DNA of 64,000 nt from Cryptomeria japonica (taxonomy: Eukaryota > Streptophyta > Pinopsida > Cupressales > Cupressaceae): the NCBI RefSeq assembly GCF_030272615.1, contig NC_081413.1, forward strand, positions 331,383,302 through 331,447,301, written 5' to 3'. Under the pieces are notes generated by a model, which saw nothing but the letters and a program-made list of their open reading frames with translations, was not told where the DNA came from and did no database searches. Every line of letters begins with the position of its first letter. Within the stretch, counting starts at the first letter, position 1. Below are positions 63,567 through 64,000 of the stretch, in pieces. A program made the position numbers and the translations under genes.

Positions 63567-64000
63567 ATGTTTAAAATAAGAAAAGCACAATTCTTATGGT
63601 TGGCCAGGACAATAGTTGTTGATTCCCACATGAGGCTACGCTATTCAGAGCGGATACTTAGATGCTTGACCCCACTAGTTCCACCCTCGACACTCACTTC
63701 TCGGGGCATCCAAGCATCACTCCCCATGAAAACTCCTCATGGTGAACTTTGTATCTCTACTAAGAACCGTATGTGTGTGGGCCGCTCCAGAGGTCCGACC
63801 TCCTACCCCAACAACTAGAAGGATTTTGGCTTCTAAAACAAAAAGGTGCTAGTAAGGGCATCCACTCATGTGGCCATACATGCGACACTTTCAGCTTTGT
63901 AAATACAAAAGGCTCCCAGACAGTAGGGGTTACGCCCTACAAATGATCAAATAAATTTGATCAAACGGGTTTATGGGGAGACATAGTATCGGTATGAACT
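63567..64000 (-). other. Conserved leader block of E with an ORF on the opposite strand
   Basis: Counterpart of 19260-19740 in C. The plus strand (antisense to gag) encodes LRYSERILRCLTPLVPPS, LTSRG and LCISTKN, as in C. It is cut by the window edge. Confidence 0.5.

Larger units (their letters stand above)
52995..64000 (-). mobile_element. Element E: non-autonomous C-family retrotransposon with replaced pol
   Basis: On the minus strand, from the right edge, the order is leader (with the conserved block and GCGTCTGTG cluster), gag, protease, an unrelated segment, integrase C-terminal domain, GGTGAAAACC motifs, antisense PMD-like ORF (on plus), tandem repeat, motif cluster, polypurine tract and 3' LTR. 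Every part except RT, RNase H and the integrase core has a counterpart in C in the same order. The 5' LTR should lie roughly 0.9 kb beyond the window, by comparison with C. Possible TSD AATAA (52990-52994). Confidence 0.9.

Noticed and set aside
63567-63818. rRNA-like appearance of the conserved leader block
   Set aside because: I could not match any rRNA helix or universal motif, and the block recurs only in the two C-family leaders.

Overview
The window looks like a retrotransposon-dominated stretch of a large plant nuclear genome. The evidence is Tat-type Ty3/gypsy elements with dual RNase H, an Athila-like element with a tRNA-Asp-like primer site, a Ty1/copia gag, a 5'-truncated LINE, a foldback element and AT-rich intervals. 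A conifer or other gymnosperm is my guess from the element types and the very AT-rich palindromic LTRs, but it is not proven. I found no intact host gene, tRNA, rRNA or CRISPR. Nearly all coding sequence is retroelement gag/pol broken by stops and frameshifts.

Layout, left to right. (A) 1-4747, minus: Ty3/gypsy RT, protease, gag, primer site and a long 5' LTR. (B) 4748-17489, minus: Tat-like element with integrase, dual RNase H, RT, a Thr/Pro/Ile-rich linker, G-patch, protease, gag, a 2.7-kb leader and a 5' LTR. Its far end is off the window because A sits in its 3' region. (Copia host) 17490-17677, 33733-34422 and 49574-49752, minus: one Ty1/copia element (LTR, tRNA-Met primer site, gag) split by younger insertions. 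(C) 17678-33732, plus: a complete 16-kb Tat-like element with matching LTRs and a perfect CAACT target duplication, inserted in the copia gag. (D) 34423-49573, minus: an Athila-like element inserted in the copia LTR. It contains a solo LTR (42227-43727, ACTAC duplication) and, inside its own 5' LTR, a truncated LINE (46207-48577). 49753-52365 holds unassigned AT-rich DNA, an 815-bp foldback element (50179-50993) and a degenerate 82-bp tandem repeat. (F) 52366-52994: start of a B-family LTR. (E) 52995 to window end, minus: a relative of C inserted in F that keeps gag, protease and the integrase tail, but has the RT/RNase H/integrase core replaced by an unrelated segment with a predicted membrane helix.

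The most interesting biology is in C and E. Both carry, between integrase and the 3' LTR, an ORF on the opposite strand that resembles the plant mobile domain (PMD). Upstream of it lie a ~40-bp tandem repeat and a cluster of GCGTCTGTG-like motifs. The same motif, in the same orientation relative to the ORF, is clustered in the gag leader, which suggests a shared signal for the sense and antisense transcription units. B has an analogous cluster of a different motif (AGCGCT) just after its primer site. Also notable are an amber codon at the same gag/protease junction in B, C and E, arrays of AT palindromes in the LTRs, and the replaced pol of E.
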